Positions 8,537 through 16,838 of a stretch of 64,000 bases of DNA are shown piece by piece. Under the pieces are notes generated by a model. It ran no database searches. It was not told where the DNA came from and saw only the letters and a program-made list of their open reading frames with translations. Source of the DNA: a bacterium (lineage in GTDB: Bacteria; Desulfobacterota; DSWW01); assembly GCA_028277985.1 (NCBI GenBank), contig JANQFG010000137.1:43798-107797 (forward strand). The letters are read 5' to 3'. The position numbers and the translations under genes are program-made. Position 1 is the first letter of the stretch, and each line of letters opens with the position of its first letter.

Positions 8537-10914
8537 CTCACACCCTCCCTGCGCAGGGCTTCCCATACGGTTTCCGCTGTCATAGGGGACTTCTTCATCC
8601 TGATGCCGGTGGCGTTGTAGACCGCATTGGCTATGGCCACGGCGCCCCAGGCACCCATTTCTCCGATTCCGCGTCCCCCATAGGGGAGTCCCTCGTGGGC
8701 GGGGCTCTCGTGATCGACCTCCTCCACCAGGACGCAATCCATCTCCGGCATATCGAGGGCCCGAGGAATCCGGTAATCGTGGAAATCCTTGTTCAGATAC
8801 GTGCACGTCTCCATGTCGAACTTGACCTCTTCCCAGAGGGCCATACCCAGCGACTGGGTGGCCCCTCCCAACGCCTGGCCTCTCACCACCTCCTTGTTGA
8901 CCATCCTGCCCGGGAACATCCCGCTTACCAACTTCAAGGGCGTGACCTCCCCGGTCTCCACGTCCACCTCCACTTCGGCCGCCATGATCATGGGCTGCTT
9001 TGCCTTGAACCCCGGCTTCACCTCCGGATAGAGGCTCATGGGCGCGCCGGCCGCCTTCCCTTCCACTGGAGGAACAAAGGGTCCACACACGTCCAGCATG
9101 GCCATGGCCCCTTCCGGGTTCCCCTTGACGTGGCACTTTCCTCCGCTCACCACGATTTCCTCCGAGGCAACGCCCAGCATGGGAGCTGCCAGTTCCCGAA
9201 TCTGACGCTTGGCGTCTTCCACGGCCTCGAGCAACAGGTGGCCGTCCGTGGCCAGCTGATGGCTCGATCGGGCCGCGTACAGGTCGAAGGCCCCGCTTCG
9301 TGTGTCTCCGGTTACGATGGAGACCTGCTCCAGGGGAATGCCGAGAGCCTCGGCTGCAAGCATGCAGAGGGTCGTGTTGATACCCTGCCCGAGTTCCTGA
9401 GACCCTGCATAGACCGTGGCAGAGCCATCGAGATCGACCACCACACGCACGCTGGTGGCCCCGTCAACCGTGAACCCTGTATATCCCATGCAGTAGGCGA
9501 GACCCACGGCTCGCCGCTTCGGGCCTTCGATCGATGCAGGCTTGCCCAGGCCTTTGTACTTCTTCTTCCAGTCGATCTTCTCCAGCACCTCCTTCATCAT
9601 CTGCTCGCCCGGGTAGAGGTCCAATCGTGCCGTCGGATAGTAGCCCGCGTTCTGGGTGTACTCGGTCGGGGGCATCATGTCGCCCGTCTTCGGCATGTTC
9701 TTGAGCCTGAGCTCGACCGGATCCATGCCCAGCTTCTCTGCAAGCTGATCCACGACCGGCTCGATGGCAAAGGCAAGGAGCGGCATCTGGACCGACCGCA
9801 TGCACTCGGCGCGGAAGTGGTTCGTGTGAACATCGAACGCCTCGAAGCGTGCATTCGGGGTCTTGTACGAGAGAAGGCCCCCCTCGAGGTGAAAACCGTT
9901 CGACCCTCCGTGGTAGTTCCCGTAAGCCCCCAGGTCGAAATAGCCTTTGAAGTCGAGAGCCGTGATGGTTCCGTCCCTCTTCGCACCGATCTTCGCGTGG
10001 AGTTTCCCGCGGGGACGCCGGCAGTAAGTCGTGGCTTCCTCTCGGGTCAGGGCCCACCTCGTTCGCTTGCCGCCCGCCATCTTCGACAGCAGGCAGGTAA
10101 CGAACTGGTACCTTCCCGTGTACTTCCCTCCAAAACCTCCGCCCACGTATTCAGAGAGGACGACCACCTTGCTGAGCGGGATATCAAAGTATTGAGCGAG
10201 CATGAGGCGGAGCTCGGTCGGGGTCTGCGTCGCGTTCCAGACGGTGAGCTCTTTCTCTTTCCACCCAGCCATGATCACGTAGGTCTCCAGCGCCGCATGG
10301 ACCTGGGGCGTGACGTCGACCCGGTCTTCCACGATAACCTCGGCCTCTTTGAAGCCTTGATCGACGTCGCCCCACTCCTGAATCCCCCTCGGGTATTCTG
10401 CCCAAAAGGGCAACCCCTTGGACGCGCCGTAGTCGTTGCCCTCCTCGAAAAGCTTGGGCGCATCCGGCTTCAGAGCCTCCTCCGGATCGAACACGGCCGG
10501 CAGGATCTCGTATTCCACTTCGATCCGCTCGAGTGCATCCTCGGCAATGGCCTCGCTTCTGGCGGCAACGGCAGCCACATAGTCACCCACGTAGCGAAGA
10601 TGCTGATCCATGGCCGGAGAGAACCTGTGGGAGCCGAATTCGGCGAGCTTGTCCGGGACATTCTCATGGGTCAGGACCGCTTCCACACCTTCCAAGCTCT
10701 CTGCTCCACTCGTGTCGATCTTCTTGACCATAGCGTGCGGATGCGGACTGCCGAGGATCTTCACGTGGAGCTCCGCCTCCATGTCCTCCACATACTTGGC
10801 CCGTCCCGTGATCTTCTCTCTCGCCTCCAGGATGGGCACGGACTTCCCTACGACCTTGAGCTCTTCGTCAGCCGTAAGGACCTTTACGACGACTTCCGGT
10901 TGTGCCTTGGCCAT
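8533..10914 (-). CDS. Xanthine dehydrogenase-family molybdopterin-binding subunit (hydroxylase 2)
   Basis: 793 aa. This copy keeps the canonical active-site elements: HAALETYV with the substrate-side Glu, NATQTPTEL with the Gln that contacts the Mo oxo group, GGGFGGK, and GIGE near the C-terminus (Glu752). The start ATG at 10914 follows GGGGGAGGGTGAC and lies one base after the stop of the Fe-S subunit; an eight-codon longer frame is less likely. It catalyses hydroxylation of a carbon centre with water as oxygen donor. Compared with hydroxylase 1 it is the more conventional enzyme, so the two probably act on different intermediates of the same pathway. Confidence 0.92.
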   Translation of the reverse strand: MAKAQPEVVVKVLTADEELKVVGKSVPILEAREKITGRAKYVEDMEAELHVKILGSPHPHAMVKKIDTSGAESLEGVEAVLTHENVPDKLAEFGSHRFSPAMDQHLRYVGDYVAAVAARSEAIAEDALERIEVEYEILPAVFDPEEALKPDAPKLFEEGNDYGASKGLPFWAEYPRGIQEWGDVDQGFKEAEVIVEDRVDVTPQVHAALETYVIMAGWKEKELTVWNATQTPTELRLMLAQYFDIPLSKVVVLSEYVGGGFGGKYTGRYQFVTCLLSKMAGGKRTRWALTREEATTYCRRPRGKLHAKIGAKRDGTITALDFKGYFDLGAYGNYHGGSNGFHLEGGLLSYKTPNARFEAFDVHTNHFRAECMRSVQMPLLAFAIEPVVDQLAEKLGMDPVELRLKNMPKTGDMMPPTEYTQNAGYYPTARLDLYPGEQMMKEVLEKIDWKKKYKGLGKPASIEGPKRRAVGLAYCMGYTGFTVDGATSVRVVVDLDGSATVYAGSQELGQGINTTLCMLAAEALGIPLEQVSIVTGDTRSGAFDLYAARSSHQLATDGHLLLEAVEDAKRQIRELAAPMLGVASEEIVVSGGKCHVKGNPEGAMAMLDVCGPFVPPVEGKAAGAPMSLYPEVKPGFKAKQPMIMAAEVEVDVETGEVTPLKLVSGMFPGRMVNKEVVRGQALGGATQSLGMALWEEVKFDMETCTYLNKDFHDYRIPRALDMPEMDCVLVEEVDHESPAHEGLPYGGRGIGEMGAWGAVAIANAVYNATGIRMKKSPMTAETVWEALRREGVR

Positions 10915-10915
10915 G

Positions 10916-11410
10916 TCACCCTCCCCCCATCTTTTCACCGGCGGTCTGGATCGACTCCACGATCTGCTGGTACCCGGTGCAACGGCAGAGATTGCCCTGG
11001 ATCCCTTCCCGGATCTCCTGTTCCGAGGGGCTGGGATTCTTCTGCAGCAGCGCCTTTGCCGACATCACCATCCCCGGCGAGCAGAAGCCGCACTGGATCC
11101 CGAAGTTCTCCACAAAGGCCTGCTGAACCGGATCCAGTTCTCCGGTACGCGGATCCTCCAGTCCTTCGATCGTCAGGATCGACTTGCCTTCGTGTTCAAT
11201 CGCAAGGGTCATGCACGAAACGATCGGCTCGCCGTCGATCAGAACCGTGCACGCCCCGCACTCGCCCCGATTGCATCCGACTTTGGTACCGGTGAGGCCC
11301 AGCCTCTCCCTGAGGACCTCGACGAGGGTTTCATTGTTGCCCACATCGAAACGATGCTCCCTGCCGTTCACCGTGAGGTGGATCGCTCTCCTTGTGCCTT
11401 CGGCTTCCAT
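10916..11410 (-). CDS. (2Fe-2S)-binding subunit of molybdenum hydroxylase 2
   Basis: 164 aa. Cluster I motif CNRGECGAC with a downstream Cys, cluster II motifs CGFCSPG and NLCRCTGY, all intact. The start MEAEGTRRA at 11410 is preceded by GGAGGAG at good spacing; the longer frame from 11452 would overlap the TrmO-like gene by about 20 nt. It is the first gene of hydroxylase set 2 and is separated by one base from the large-subunit start. It transfers electrons from the Mo centre to the FAD subunit encoded at 7643. Confidence 0.92.
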   Translation of the reverse strand: MEAEGTRRAIHLTVNGREHRFDVGNNETLVEVLRERLGLTGTKVGCNRGECGACTVLIDGEPIVSCMTLAIEHEGKSILTIEGLEDPRTGELDPVQQAFVENFGIQCGFCSPGMVMSAKALLQKNPSPSEQEIREGIQGNLCRCTGYQQIVESIQTAGEKMGGG

Positions 11411-11432
11411 AGACCCGAACTCCTCCCGTTTG

Positions 11433-12299
11433 CTATGACTGAACGACTTCAATCCATGCCTCTGCAGCCTCCGGACTCACCTGCAAGGTCGGAGGTGCAC
11501 CTTCCTTCACTCCCATCACCAGATCGATCTCCTCCGCATCAAATCCGCACAGGAGAGAATCCTCGTCCCCTGCCTCAACCCTTATCCTCCCGGAGCCGAA
11601 CGTCGCACCGCACATTCCGATCAATGCGTCGAGGGCGGTTCCGTGCCGGTTTACCTCGACCTTCAGATCCGGGTTTCTCGGATCGACCCGATACCTGGTT
11701 GCCAGGACGAATACCATCAGGACCGCCAGGGCCCCATCGTGATCCAGCCCTCCCGAGAAGTTCACCGCATCCCGAACTAGGAGGTCCAACGCCTTTGCCG
11801 GGTCTATCTCGTGGAAAGGGATCCTCCTCGTGCGCGTCGCGGCATGGATCGAATCCCAACCCGGAGAATACGGCTTCACATCGACGACGGGCGTTCCGTC
11901 GATGAAGTCCAGACCCTCAACCATGAGCATCCCCTCTTCCCGGCCGAGGAGCTTCACGACGGTGTAGCCGATAGGATTGGGCCTCGCCGGAGACCGCACG
12001 GAGAAGATGCCTGTATCATCCTCTCCGCCCGCCGTTGACCTCGGGGATGCCCTCAGGTCATTCCTCTCGGCCAGGTGGAGATGTCCGAGGACGATGACGT
12101 GTGAGGAGTTCCTCAGGCCCTTCAGCCCGGGAACGAATCGATCCAGGATTTCAATCTTCGATACGCCTCGCTTTACAGGGATCCCATTCCTCTTCCCGAA
12201 TCGAGAGCGTACGTATCCGATCGGAACAAGCCTTTCAGAGCCTGTTTCGACGTTCTCCTGGAGACGTAGACTGCTCTCGGCCGCTGCTTGAACATTCAT
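11433..12299 (-). CDS. TrmO-like (UPF0066) domain fused to an FmdE-like domain lacking its metal-binding motif
   Basis: 288 aa. Residues about 25-160 match the TrmO/YaeB (TsaA) fold, a SAM-dependent methyltransferase known to modify t6A37 of tRNA: PIGYVRSRFGKR, SHVIVLGHLHLAE, GIFSVRSPARPNPIGYTVV and DGTPVVDVKPY. Residues about 165-285 resemble FmdE (formylmethanofuran dehydrogenase subunit E): ALDALIGMCGATFGSGRI fits the FmdE core. The usual FHGHxCPG metal site is replaced by NFSGGLDHDG, so metal binding there is doubtful. It sits 22 nt before the Fe-S subunit and 18 nt after the TetR gene. UPF0066 proteins next to molybdoenzymes suggest a role connected with the Mo enzyme or its cofactor, which is inference only. 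Confidence 0.72.
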   Translation of the reverse strand: MNVQAAAESSLRLQENVETGSERLVPIGYVRSRFGKRNGIPVKRGVSKIEILDRFVPGLKGLRNSSHVIVLGHLHLAERNDLRASPRSTAGGEDDTGIFSVRSPARPNPIGYTVVKLLGREEGMLMVEGLDFIDGTPVVDVKPYSPGWDSIHAATRTRRIPFHEIDPAKALDLLVRDAVNFSGGLDHDGALAVLMVFVLATRYRVDPRNPDLKVEVNRHGTALDALIGMCGATFGSGRIRVEAGDEDSLLCGFDAEEIDLVMGVKEGAPPTLQVSPEAAEAWIEVVQS

Positions 12300-12317
12300 A
12301 TCGGCATCCTCATTCCG

Positions 12318-12950
12318 CTAGAGACTCGTCTTGCCGTTCTTGAGCAACTCGAGCACTCTCTCTTTGACGTACTCTCTGAATTCCTCGGACTGACGATCAT
12401 CCTCTTGATAGATTTCGCAAACGTTGAGCCCTTCCTCGATGACCACGAGGAAATCGACGATCCTCTCGGGATCCGACTCCCGAATGGTGCCCTCCTCCAT
12501 GCACACCCGGATGATATGCATCAACTCGGTTCGAAGGCGTGCGTACATTTCCTGGAAACGCCCGCGTATGGCCTCGTTGCGGTGGGTCAGGTAATAGCAG
12601 GCATAGAACGCCTCGTCGTCGGATGGTTTCGTTGTGGCCAATCCAAAGAGCCTCTTGAAGGGGAGCCCGAAGAGGCCGTCCAGAACCACGCCCAGCCTCT
12701 GCTCCGGATCTTCGACCTCCTTGAACTTCTGGATGAAGAGCTGCTCGTATCGTTCGATGATCAGCCCGATCAGCTCGACGAACAGTTCTTCCTTCTTGTT
12801 GAAGTAGTGGACCACCAGGCTCTTGTGCACACCCAGGTGCTTGGCAATCTTGCCGATGGAAGCGCCCTCTATGCCCTCCTCGATCAAGACTTCATAGAAG
12901 TGCTCGAGTATCTGTTGCTTTCGCACTTCCGCGTTCATTCTCTTCGCCAT
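12318..12950 (-). CDS. TetR/AcrR-family transcriptional regulator
   Basis: 210 aa. The N-terminal helix-turn-helix (about 10-55) reads RKQQILEHFYEV ... ASIGKIAKHLGVHKS, VVHYFNKKEEL, classic TetR. The C-terminal ligand domain is rich in aromatic and charged residues and cannot be assigned a ligand. It is the first gene of the minus-strand operon that ends at the M20 hydrolase. The intergenic region upstream holds two near-identical 23-nt operator-like repeats bracketing a TTGACA element, which suggests autoregulation together with control of the divergent ThDP enzyme. Confidence 0.93.
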   Translation of the reverse strand: MAKRMNAEVRKQQILEHFYEVLIEEGIEGASIGKIAKHLGVHKSLVVHYFNKKEELFVELIGLIIERYEQLFIQKFKEVEDPEQRLGVVLDGLFGLPFKRLFGLATTKPSDDEAFYACYYLTHRNEAIRGRFQEMYARLRTELMHIIRVCMEEGTIRESDPERIVDFLVVIEEGLNVCEIYQEDDRQSEEFREYVKERVLELLKNGKTSL

Positions 12951-12967
12951 GTGCCCTCCGGGCCATT

Positions 12968-13053
12968 CAATTTACCGTACGACCGTATAATTAGCTCTTA
13001 CACCATTTCTTTTCCCGGTGTCAAGGGAAATTTACCGTACGGTCGTATAATTA
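12968..13053 (-). promoter_or_regulatory. Twin TetR operators bracketing the operon promoter
   Basis: Two copies of TTTACCGTACG(AC/GT)CGTATAATTA lie at 12971-12993 and 13031-13053, exactly 60 nt apart and differing at two adjacent bases. The second contains the perfect palindrome ACCGTACGGT. Between them on the minus strand is TTGACA (13024-13019), with a weak TAAGAG 18 nt downstream (13000-12995). One repeat therefore sits upstream of the -35 and the other downstream of the -10 of the TetR/operon promoter. The same repeats are within reach of the divergent gene at 13175. Confidence 0.7.
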
Positions 13054-13174
13054 AGAGACTTTTTTCGGTTGCCCTTCATCCACTGTCAGAATACAATCGT
13101 ATACTGCCCGGAATGTCAGCGAGTACAATGTAAATAAGGTATTAAAATAATTACAAAAATGGAGATCCGAACCG

Positions 13175-14782
13175 ATGACGTCAGGAGCGGATGGAATCGT
13201 CGCACCACTCAAGGAAGCAGGCGTGGACACTGTTTTCGGCATTCCCAGTATCCACAATATCCGCCTCTACGAGGCCCTCCGGGGGGAACCGTCCATTCAT
13301 CACATCCTGTGCCGTCAAGAAGCAACGGCCGGCAACATGGCCGACGGATACGCGCGCGCCGGCAACAGACTCGCCGTGATCGCAGCCTCTACCGGCCCGG
13401 GAACCGGGTACACAGTGCCCGCGATGCAGGAGGCATGGGGAAGCTCTTCCCCGGTGCTTCTGATCACCACCAATATCCACGCACCTCGAATCGGCAAGGG
13501 GTTGGGCGTCCTGCATGAGATGGTGGATCAGGACAGGCTCTTCGAGACCATCACCAAGGCCAGGTTCAAGGTACGGCCGGGGGATAACCTTCATGACATG
13601 ACGAGAGAGGCCATTCGTACTGCGCTCGCCGACAGGCCGGGTCCTGTATACCTCGAAGTGCCGACCGATCTTCTCATGGAAGAATCTGAGGATGGAAGCA
13701 CTCTTTCATCGCAAGTCATAGAGCCCTCCGTACCGGACCCGGGTCCGGCCCTTACCTTGCTGCGGGAGGCGAAGCAGCCTCTGTTGCTTGCAGGGACAGG
13801 AGCGGTGCGGGCGGATCTCGGGGATGACATCCGTGCCCTGGCAGAGGTGCTCGCGGCTCCCGTGGTCACCACGACGAACGGAAAGGGCATTCTGCCGAAC
13901 GACCATCCTCTCTGCTTTGGCCATGCCGCACGCGGGGGAGCCGTGAGGGAGATGGTGCAGGCCTCGGATTTGTGCCTCGCGATCGGAACAAGGCTCAGGG
14001 AATCGGATATCAAACAGCATGGGCTTGTTCTGCCCCGACTCATTCACGTTGACTGGGACGAAACCTGGGTCGGCAAGAACTACGAGACGGAGTTGGCCCT
14101 CACGGGTCACGTGCCGAACATTGTCAAAGGATTGTTGCAGGGACTCGCAGGAGATGGCACGGATGTGGATCGTTCCAACAGAGTCCGCGATATGCGAGCC
14201 GGACTGGAGGATGAGCTTCGCGAGATACGGAAGGCACGCGTCGAGCTCGCCTATCTCGACACCATCCGCGATTGCCTTGCGGCGGACAGCATCCTCTGCG
14301 TGGACAACACACAACTCGGGTACTGGGCCGAGTACTTCTACCCTTCCCTTTGCTCAGGCGGTCTCATGGGCACCAAGGGGAGCACGACCATCGGGTTTTC
14401 CTTTGCCGCGGCCATCGGTGCCAAGGTTGCGTGCCCGGACAGGCAGGTCGTATCCCTCATCGGCGACGGCGGCTTCCTGTATAATTCGCACGAGCTCGCA
14501 ACCTGTCTGCACCACGGGATCGGCTTCCCTGTCATCGTGTCGAACGACAATGCCTACGGTATCATCGCCTTCCTGCAAAGGAACTTCTACAAGAACGAAC
14601 ATGAGTCGAGACTCTCCAACCCGGATTTCGTGGCCCTTGCACGCTCCTACGGTGCACAGTCCGTCCGGGTGGACTCTCCGGCCGGGCTTGGAGACGCCTT
14701 GAGCAAAGCTCTGTCTTCAGGGGAGATGTGGATGATCGAGCTTTCGGCCACGTTCCCGGAGCCGCCTTTCTGGCTCTATTGA
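13175..14782 (+). CDS. Thiamine diphosphate-dependent enzyme, acetolactate synthase-like large subunit
   Basis: 535 aa with the three-domain ThDP layout. The N-terminal Pyr domain carries the cofactor-activating Glu49 in CRQEATAGNMADGYAR. The central domain spans about 185-320. The C-terminal PP domain has the Mg-ThDP motif GDGGFLYN (from Gly430) ending in SNDN. GGAGAT lies about 10 nt before the ATG. No regulatory small subunit adjoins it, and an FAD-site role cannot be judged, so it is probably not the biosynthetic IlvB. Related enzymes include benzaldehyde lyase, benzoylformate decarboxylase and sulfopyruvate decarboxylase. It is transcribed away from the TetR-headed operon and shares its operator region, so a step in the same catabolic pathway, such as 2-oxoacid decarboxylation, is a reasonable inference. 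Confidence 0.85.
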   Translation: MTSGADGIVAPLKEAGVDTVFGIPSIHNIRLYEALRGEPSIHHILCRQEATAGNMADGYARAGNRLAVIAASTGPGTGYTVPAMQEAWGSSSPVLLITTNIHAPRIGKGLGVLHEMVDQDRLFETITKARFKVRPGDNLHDMTREAIRTALADRPGPVYLEVPTDLLMEESEDGSTLSSQVIEPSVPDPGPALTLLREAKQPLLLAGTGAVRADLGDDIRALAEVLAAPVVTTTNGKGILPNDHPLCFGHAARGGAVREMVQASDLCLAIGTRLRESDIKQHGLVLPRLIHVDWDETWVGKNYETELALTGHVPNIVKGLLQGLAGDGTDVDRSNRVRDMRAGLEDELREIRKARVELAYLDTIRDCLAADSILCVDNTQLGYWAEYFYPSLCSGGLMGTKGSTTIGFSFAAAIGAKVACPDRQVVSLIGDGGFLYNSHELATCLHHGIGFPVIVSNDNAYGIIAFLQRNFYKNEHESRLSNPDFVALARSYGAQSVRVDSPAGLGDALSKALSSGEMWMIELSATFPEPPFWLY

Positions 14783-14793
14783 ATCCCGGCGTT

Positions 14794-14828
14794 CCCTCTC
14801 CCTCGAGGGAGAGGGTTAGGGTGAGGGT
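14794..14828. repeat. REP-type palindrome between convergent genes
   Basis: A perfect 22-nt palindrome (14794-14815, arms CCCTCTCCCTC/GAGGGAGAGGG) is followed by TTAGGGTGAGGGTG. This composite resembles a repetitive extragenic palindrome seen in many proteobacterial genomes. It fills the 64 nt between the convergent ends of the ThDP gene (14782) and the HisHF gene (14847), so it may also act as a transcription stop for both, although it lacks a T-run. Confidence 0.7.
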
Positions 14829-14846
14829 GTCACAGAGGCTCAACTC

Positions 14847-16418
14847 TCAGCCCCTGATCTCCACCTTGCCCTTGAGAAAACCCTTGACCTCGCCGATGGG
14901 AACCTCTTCCCTGTGGAAGATTCCGGCGGCCAGTGCGGATTCCGCCTCGGTCTCGGTGAAGACGTCATAGAAGTGCTCGGCGCATCCGGCACCGCTCGAC
15001 GCAATGACCGGGATCGTGACGGCCTTCTTCACCCCATTGATCAGTTCGATATCGAATCCCTGGTTGGTGCCGTCCCGGTCGATACAGTTGAGCAGAATCT
15101 CGCCGGCGCCAAGCTCCTCGCAAACCCTCGCGAGGGTCATGGCATCGACCTGCCTGCCCTCCCGGCCTCCCTTGATGGTGCACTGATACCAGCAGAATCT
15201 CTCTCCCCCGGGGCCCGGAATCGCGGTCTCGATCACCTCGTGTTCCACTTCGTCCGGTGAGGTCACGTAGACCCTTCTGGGATCGATCGAGATGACGACC
15301 GCCTGGTTCCCGTAGACGCGGGAGATCTCCTCGATGGCGCTTCGGCCGGTCTTGCTCCCAGTCTTCAGGTACTCCTCGACAATCAATACCGCATCGCTGC
15401 CGATCGAGACCTTGTCCGCACCGGACCGGAAGTACTCGGCCGCGACCTCGAGGGCGGTGTACTCGCGGCCGTCCTTGTCGGTGTAATCCCGGATCCCTCC
15501 TCCGATGGTGAGCGGAACGAACACGTTCTCCGAGGTCTGCTTGAGGACTTCGATCATGGGCATATCTTCCAGGGGGAAATCCCTGAACCCGGTGATGTTC
15601 AGAAATGTGATCTCGTCGGCGCCTTCCTTGTAATAGCGTCTGGCAAGATCCACGGGCTTGCCTAGATTTCTGACGATTCCCTCTTCTCTGACGTCGTACT
15701 GATCCCCCTTGGTGACGACCAGGTCTCCCTGGTCGTTCGAGCGGACGTCCAGGCAGGCGATGATCCTCTTGGCCAGCTGAGTCTCATCCCTCACGTGGAT
15801 CGGCCTCGCTTCATCCTCCCTGACCTCGAGGAAATTCCTGAGGATGCGCAGTCCCGCCTCCCCGCTCTTCTCCGGGTGGAACTGGCTTGCGATGACGTTG
15901 CCGCGCTGGATGCTGCTCACGAACGGATATCCATAGTCCGTTGTCGTCAGGACATATTCGTCTTCCTTCGGAGCCGCGTGATAGGAATGGACAAAGTAGT
16001 ATTTCTCGTCTCCCCGCAGGCCGTCGAAGATCCGCGACGCCTTTCGGTTCGCGACTCCGTTCCAACCAATGTGCGGAACAGAAAGGTCTGTGACGAATCT
16101 CTTCACGGTCCCCGGAACGAACCCCAGTCCCTCCACGCCCGGCGCCTCTTCGCTTCCCTCGAAAAGGGCCTGCAGCCCGATACAGATTCCAAGGAAGGGC
16201 CGGTTCGAACGGAGATAGTCCTTGAGAGGCCCGACCAGCTTCTTCTCATTCAACACACGCATCACACTGCCGAAATTGCCCACTCCCGGGAACACCAGCC
16301 TCTCGGCCGACGCGATCTGCTCGGCATTCGTGACGATCTTGACCTTCTCTCCCAGGCTCTCCAGGGCGTTGATGACGCTCCGGACGTTGCCTGCCCCATA
16401 GTCCAGAAAAGTGATCAT
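14847..16418 (-). CDS. hisHF: HisH-HisF fusion, bifunctional imidazole glycerol phosphate synthase
   Basis: 523 aa. Residues 1-200 are a HisH-type glutaminase with the triad Cys79 (GICIGLQ), His181 and Glu183 (QFHPEKSG). Residues about 215-523 are a HisF (ba)8 cyclase with the catalytic aspartates Asp224 (ACLDVR) and Asp379 (ISIDPRR). It converts PRFAR plus glutamine to IGP and AICAR in histidine biosynthesis. The order and length match the eukaryotic fusion (yeast His7) better than the usual separate bacterial subunits; the insertions around EEYLKTGSKTGRSAIEE are also of that style. It stands alone, away from other his genes. A role in a nucleoside-like secondary pathway cannot be excluded, but all catalytic residues are intact. 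Confidence 0.9.
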   Translation of the reverse strand: MITFLDYGAGNVRSVINALESLGEKVKIVTNAEQIASAERLVFPGVGNFGSVMRVLNEKKLVGPLKDYLRSNRPFLGICIGLQALFEGSEEAPGVEGLGFVPGTVKRFVTDLSVPHIGWNGVANRKASRIFDGLRGDEKYYFVHSYHAAPKEDEYVLTTTDYGYPFVSSIQRGNVIASQFHPEKSGEAGLRILRNFLEVREDEARPIHVRDETQLAKRIIACLDVRSNDQGDLVVTKGDQYDVREEGIVRNLGKPVDLARRYYKEGADEITFLNITGFRDFPLEDMPMIEVLKQTSENVFVPLTIGGGIRDYTDKDGREYTALEVAAEYFRSGADKVSIGSDAVLIVEEYLKTGSKTGRSAIEEISRVYGNQAVVISIDPRRVYVTSPDEVEHEVIETAIPGPGGERFCWYQCTIKGGREGRQVDAMTLARVCEELGAGEILLNCIDRDGTNQGFDIELINGVKKAVTIPVIASSGAGCAEHFYDVFTETEAESALAAGIFHREEVPIGEVKGFLKGKVEIRG

Positions 16419-16838
16419 TCTTGCAGCCTTTCTCCTTCCCCAGTCCCATCTCGGAGGCCCGTCCGCCTTCGCAGGAGGCCCCTACTTTCGCAGTGGACGA
16501 ACGGAGACGCCTCCTTGGATGCTCGCTTCGAGCCTGTTTCGGCGTGATGTCGCCCCAAGGCGTGCCGGCGGGTCCATGGGCCCACTCCTTGGGGCGCCAT
16601 TGTACCACTTCTTGCCGAAAGGGTCTGCAGATGCATGTCCTCGCCCGCATGCTCTCCCGCTCCCGGCTCCTCAGCCCCGAAAGAGCCATACGGGGTCCAA
16701 CGAGGCAAGGGTAAAAAGGGGTCTGACCCCTATTCGTGGCTGTCCCCGAATTCAGACGGCGGCCCGCTGGGGCAACAACCCTCGATCGTAGGACGGCCGT
16801 CGATTCGCCCGCTTTGGCCGAGTCCTTTGGTACATGGG
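16419..16838. other. 420-nt non-coding stretch with hairpin and repeat
   Basis: No gene with coding character was found. The stretch contains an inverted repeat CGCCCCAAGG/CCTTGGGGCG (16551-16560 and 16587-16596, spacer 26 nt holding a GGGTCCATGGGCCC segment), then GGGGTCTGACCCC (16718-16730), identical to the copy at 5992. The HisHF gene promoter should lie at its left end on the minus strand, but no convincing -35/-10 was seen. The composition resembles a graveyard of short mobile or repetitive elements. Confidence 0.5.

Noticed and set aside
8695..11295. 866-codon plus-strand open frame opposite hydroxylase 2
   Set aside because: Low-complexity His/Arg/Leu-rich translation without motifs; the minus-strand genes explain the region completely.
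12968..13053. Two direct repeats as a possible miniature CRISPR or iteron array
   Set aside because: Only two copies, in a promoter next to a TetR gene, and palindromic in the manner of operators.
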